From Candidatus Heimdallarchaeota archaeon (GTDB lineage Archaea; Asgardarchaeota; Heimdallarchaeia; Heimdallarchaeales; Kariarchaeaceae): DNA of 6,741 nt. The DNA lies in the NCBI GenBank assembly GCA_022574115.1, contig JACZSS010000150.1, forward strand, positions 1 through 6,741, given 5' to 3'. Shown here one piece after another: positions 5,654 to 6,741 of the stretch; positions within the stretch are counted from its first letter, which is position 1; each line of letters starts with the position of its first letter. The notes below the pieces were generated by a model. The model made no database searches. It had not been told where the DNA came from and worked only from the letters and a program-made list of their open reading frames with translations. Made by a program: the position numbers and the translations under genes.

Positions 5654-6619
5654 ATGGAAAATTACCCTGATGGAAAACAAAACAAGCAAAAGAAAGTAAA
5701 AGAAATTCTTGAAAATTATCGCAAAGCCGGACAGATTTCCATTAAAGCTAAAGACTTAGCTGGTCGAGTTTGTAAACCTGGTGCAAAAGCTATTGATATC
5801 TGCGAAAGAATCGAAGCTTTGATTCGAAAAGAAGGGGCGCTACCGGCTTTTCCAGTTAATATCTCGATTAATCATGAGGCAGCTCACTACTCTGCAGAAA
5901 TTCATGATGGTAGGATTATACCTGAAAAAAGTATTGTTAAAATCGATCTGGGAGCACAAATTGACGGATATATTGTTGATACTGCCAAAACTTTCAATTT
6001 CGACCCAGATTTGGACGAATTGTGCAACGCGTCCTTTCAAGCCCTAGATAATGCGCTCAAGATTATTAAGCCTGGGGTGAAAGTGTCAGAAGTAGGAAAA
6101 ATTGTTGAAGAAACAATTACCAAGGCGGGATTCGAGCCAATCAGAAATTTATCAGGGCATCAGATTAAGAGGAATATTCTTCATGCCGGAGTTTCAATAC
6201 CCAACACAGGTCCAGGATATTTCGAGAGAATAACTGCGAAATTTCAAGCGGGAAGAATATATGCAATTGAACCCTTTGCAAGTACTGGACAAGGATGGGT
6301 ACAAAATGGCAAGACTACCAATATTTTCCGATATCTCAAAGATCCTAAGAGTAAAAATCTAGAGCTTGCAAAAATAGCTAAACTGGTTAAAGAAAGAGTA
6401 GGTGTCCTTCCATTTTCACCAAGACATCTATATAAACCATCTTCTGGAAAAAAAGGAAGTGAAATGGTCTATCAAACTATCAAGAAACTTCTGCATGCGA
6501 AAGTGATCACAGGGTATCCTGTGTTAATTGAAAAAAGTGTAACTGCCCGCGTCAGTCAGCATGAAGATACTGTTAGAATTACTAAAGATGGGTATGAATT
6601 ACTTACTCGTAATCAATGA
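5654..6619 (+). CDS. map: Methionine aminopeptidase, type II (archaeal/eukaryotic form)
   Basis: This cytosolic dinuclear metalloenzyme removes the initiator methionine from new proteins whose second residue is small. The 321 residues show the complete pita-bread active site: metal ligands D98 (KIDLG), D109 (VDTAKTF), H169 (SGHQI), E206 (AIEPF) and E304 (QHEDT), plus the conserved histidines H78 (AAHYS) and H177 (LHAG). The type II insert lies between E206 and E304. Spacings D98-D109 (11), D109-H169 (60) and H169-H177 (8) agree with the Pyrococcus enzyme as I recall it. The protein is about 25 residues longer than that enzyme, largely from a Lys-rich N-terminal extension (residues 1-20). The last ligand motif reads QHEDT where QFEHT is usual; the metal ligand itself is kept. 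It is transcribed divergently from the subtilase, and its TGA stop abuts the stop of the following minus-strand gene. Confidence 0.96.
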   Translation: MENYPDGKQNKQKKVKEILENYRKAGQISIKAKDLAGRVCKPGAKAIDICERIEALIRKEGALPAFPVNISINHEAAHYSAEIHDGRIIPEKSIVKIDLGAQIDGYIVDTAKTFNFDPDLDELCNASFQALDNALKIIKPGVKVSEVGKIVEETITKAGFEPIRNLSGHQIKRNILHAGVSIPNTGPGYFERITAKFQAGRIYAIEPFASTGQGWVQNGKTTNIFRYLKDPKSKNLELAKIAKLVKERVGVLPFSPRHLYKPSSGKKGSEMVYQTIKKLLHAKVITGYPVLIEKSVTARVSQHEDTVRITKDGYELLTRNQ

Positions 6620-6741
6620 TCAGACCTTAGGCATTATGTGGAACGGAGCAAATAATTCGGTAAATTTTTCAATAAATGCTTCATCTTGTGAGACAAATGC
6701 GTACGGATCCGGAGAGTCAACTAACTTGGCAAGAATGACTT
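6620..6741 (-). CDS. C-terminal end of an unidentified gene, cut by the right edge
   Basis: On the minus strand a frame is open from the window edge through 39 codons to a TGA stop at 6622-6620. The peptide is soluble-looking, with an acidic amphipathic stretch (about SQDEAFIEKFTELF) and the C terminus APFHIMPKV. No motif is recognisable, so no function is proposed. Coding is supported by the absence of stops to the edge, protein-like composition and the pattern of tightly convergent genes in this window. The fragment is short and a chance open frame cannot be ruled out. Its stop codon directly touches that of the methionine aminopeptidase, so the two transcripts must overlap in antisense. 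Confidence 0.6.
   Translation of the reverse strand, partial: VILAKLVDSPDPYAFVSQDEAFIEKFTELFAPFHIMPKV
6665..6669 (+). terminator. T5 tract after methionine aminopeptidase
   Basis: Five T residues lie 46 bases after the aminopeptidase stop codon, inside the opposing gene. This is the first T-run downstream and a plausible archaeal transcription stop. Short T-runs are common in AT-rich DNA, so support is low. Confidence 0.25.

Noticed and set aside
5840..6040. 66-codon minus-strand frame inside methionine aminopeptidase
   Set aside because: It is antisense to the conserved active-site region of the enzyme, which explains its openness.
1..6741. CRISPR array, insertion sequence, tRNA, rRNA or attachment site
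   Set aside because: No spaced repeats of CRISPR type, no transposase, no terminal inverted repeats and no cloverleaf-like sequence were seen on either strand.

Overview
The window looks archaeal. It carries a type II methionine aminopeptidase of the archaeal/eukaryotic kind. TATA-like boxes with purine-rich upstream elements sit about 25-30 bases before start codons, there are no usable Shine-Dalgarno sites, and the predicted leaders are very short. Base composition is AT-rich by eye. The membrane subtilase resembles eukaryotic site-1 protease in overall plan, which makes an Asgard-type archaeon an attractive guess. That assignment is inference; nothing here proves the lineage.

Layout, left to right. 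(1) The 3' part of a polytopic membrane protein gene (+), cut by the left edge. (2) A 297-base gap with a good 12-pair hairpin just after that stop codon, a T-rich stretch and a weak promoter. (3) A two-gene overlapping unit (+): a secreted or type I single-pass membrane protein of unknown family, then a rhomboid intramembrane serine protease. (4) A 1013-residue membrane-anchored subtilisin-family protease (-), ending one base from the rhomboid stop codon. (5) A 97-base divergent promoter region. (6) Methionine aminopeptidase (+). (7) The C-terminal 39 codons of another gene (-), whose stop codon directly abuts that of the aminopeptidase and which is cut by the right edge.

The centre of the window is a proteolysis neighbourhood. 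It combines an extracytoplasmic serine protease anchored at its C terminus, a complete-looking rhomboid, and a single-pass membrane protein translated in overlap with the rhomboid. The latter has small residues on the outer side of its membrane helix, a plausible rhomboid substrate or partner. A two-step scheme (surface cleavage by the subtilase, then intramembrane cleavage by the rhomboid) is a testable idea by analogy with regulated intramembrane proteolysis. The sequence does not demonstrate it. Methionine aminopeptidase is a housekeeping enzyme and is probably unrelated apart from sharing the divergent intergenic region.
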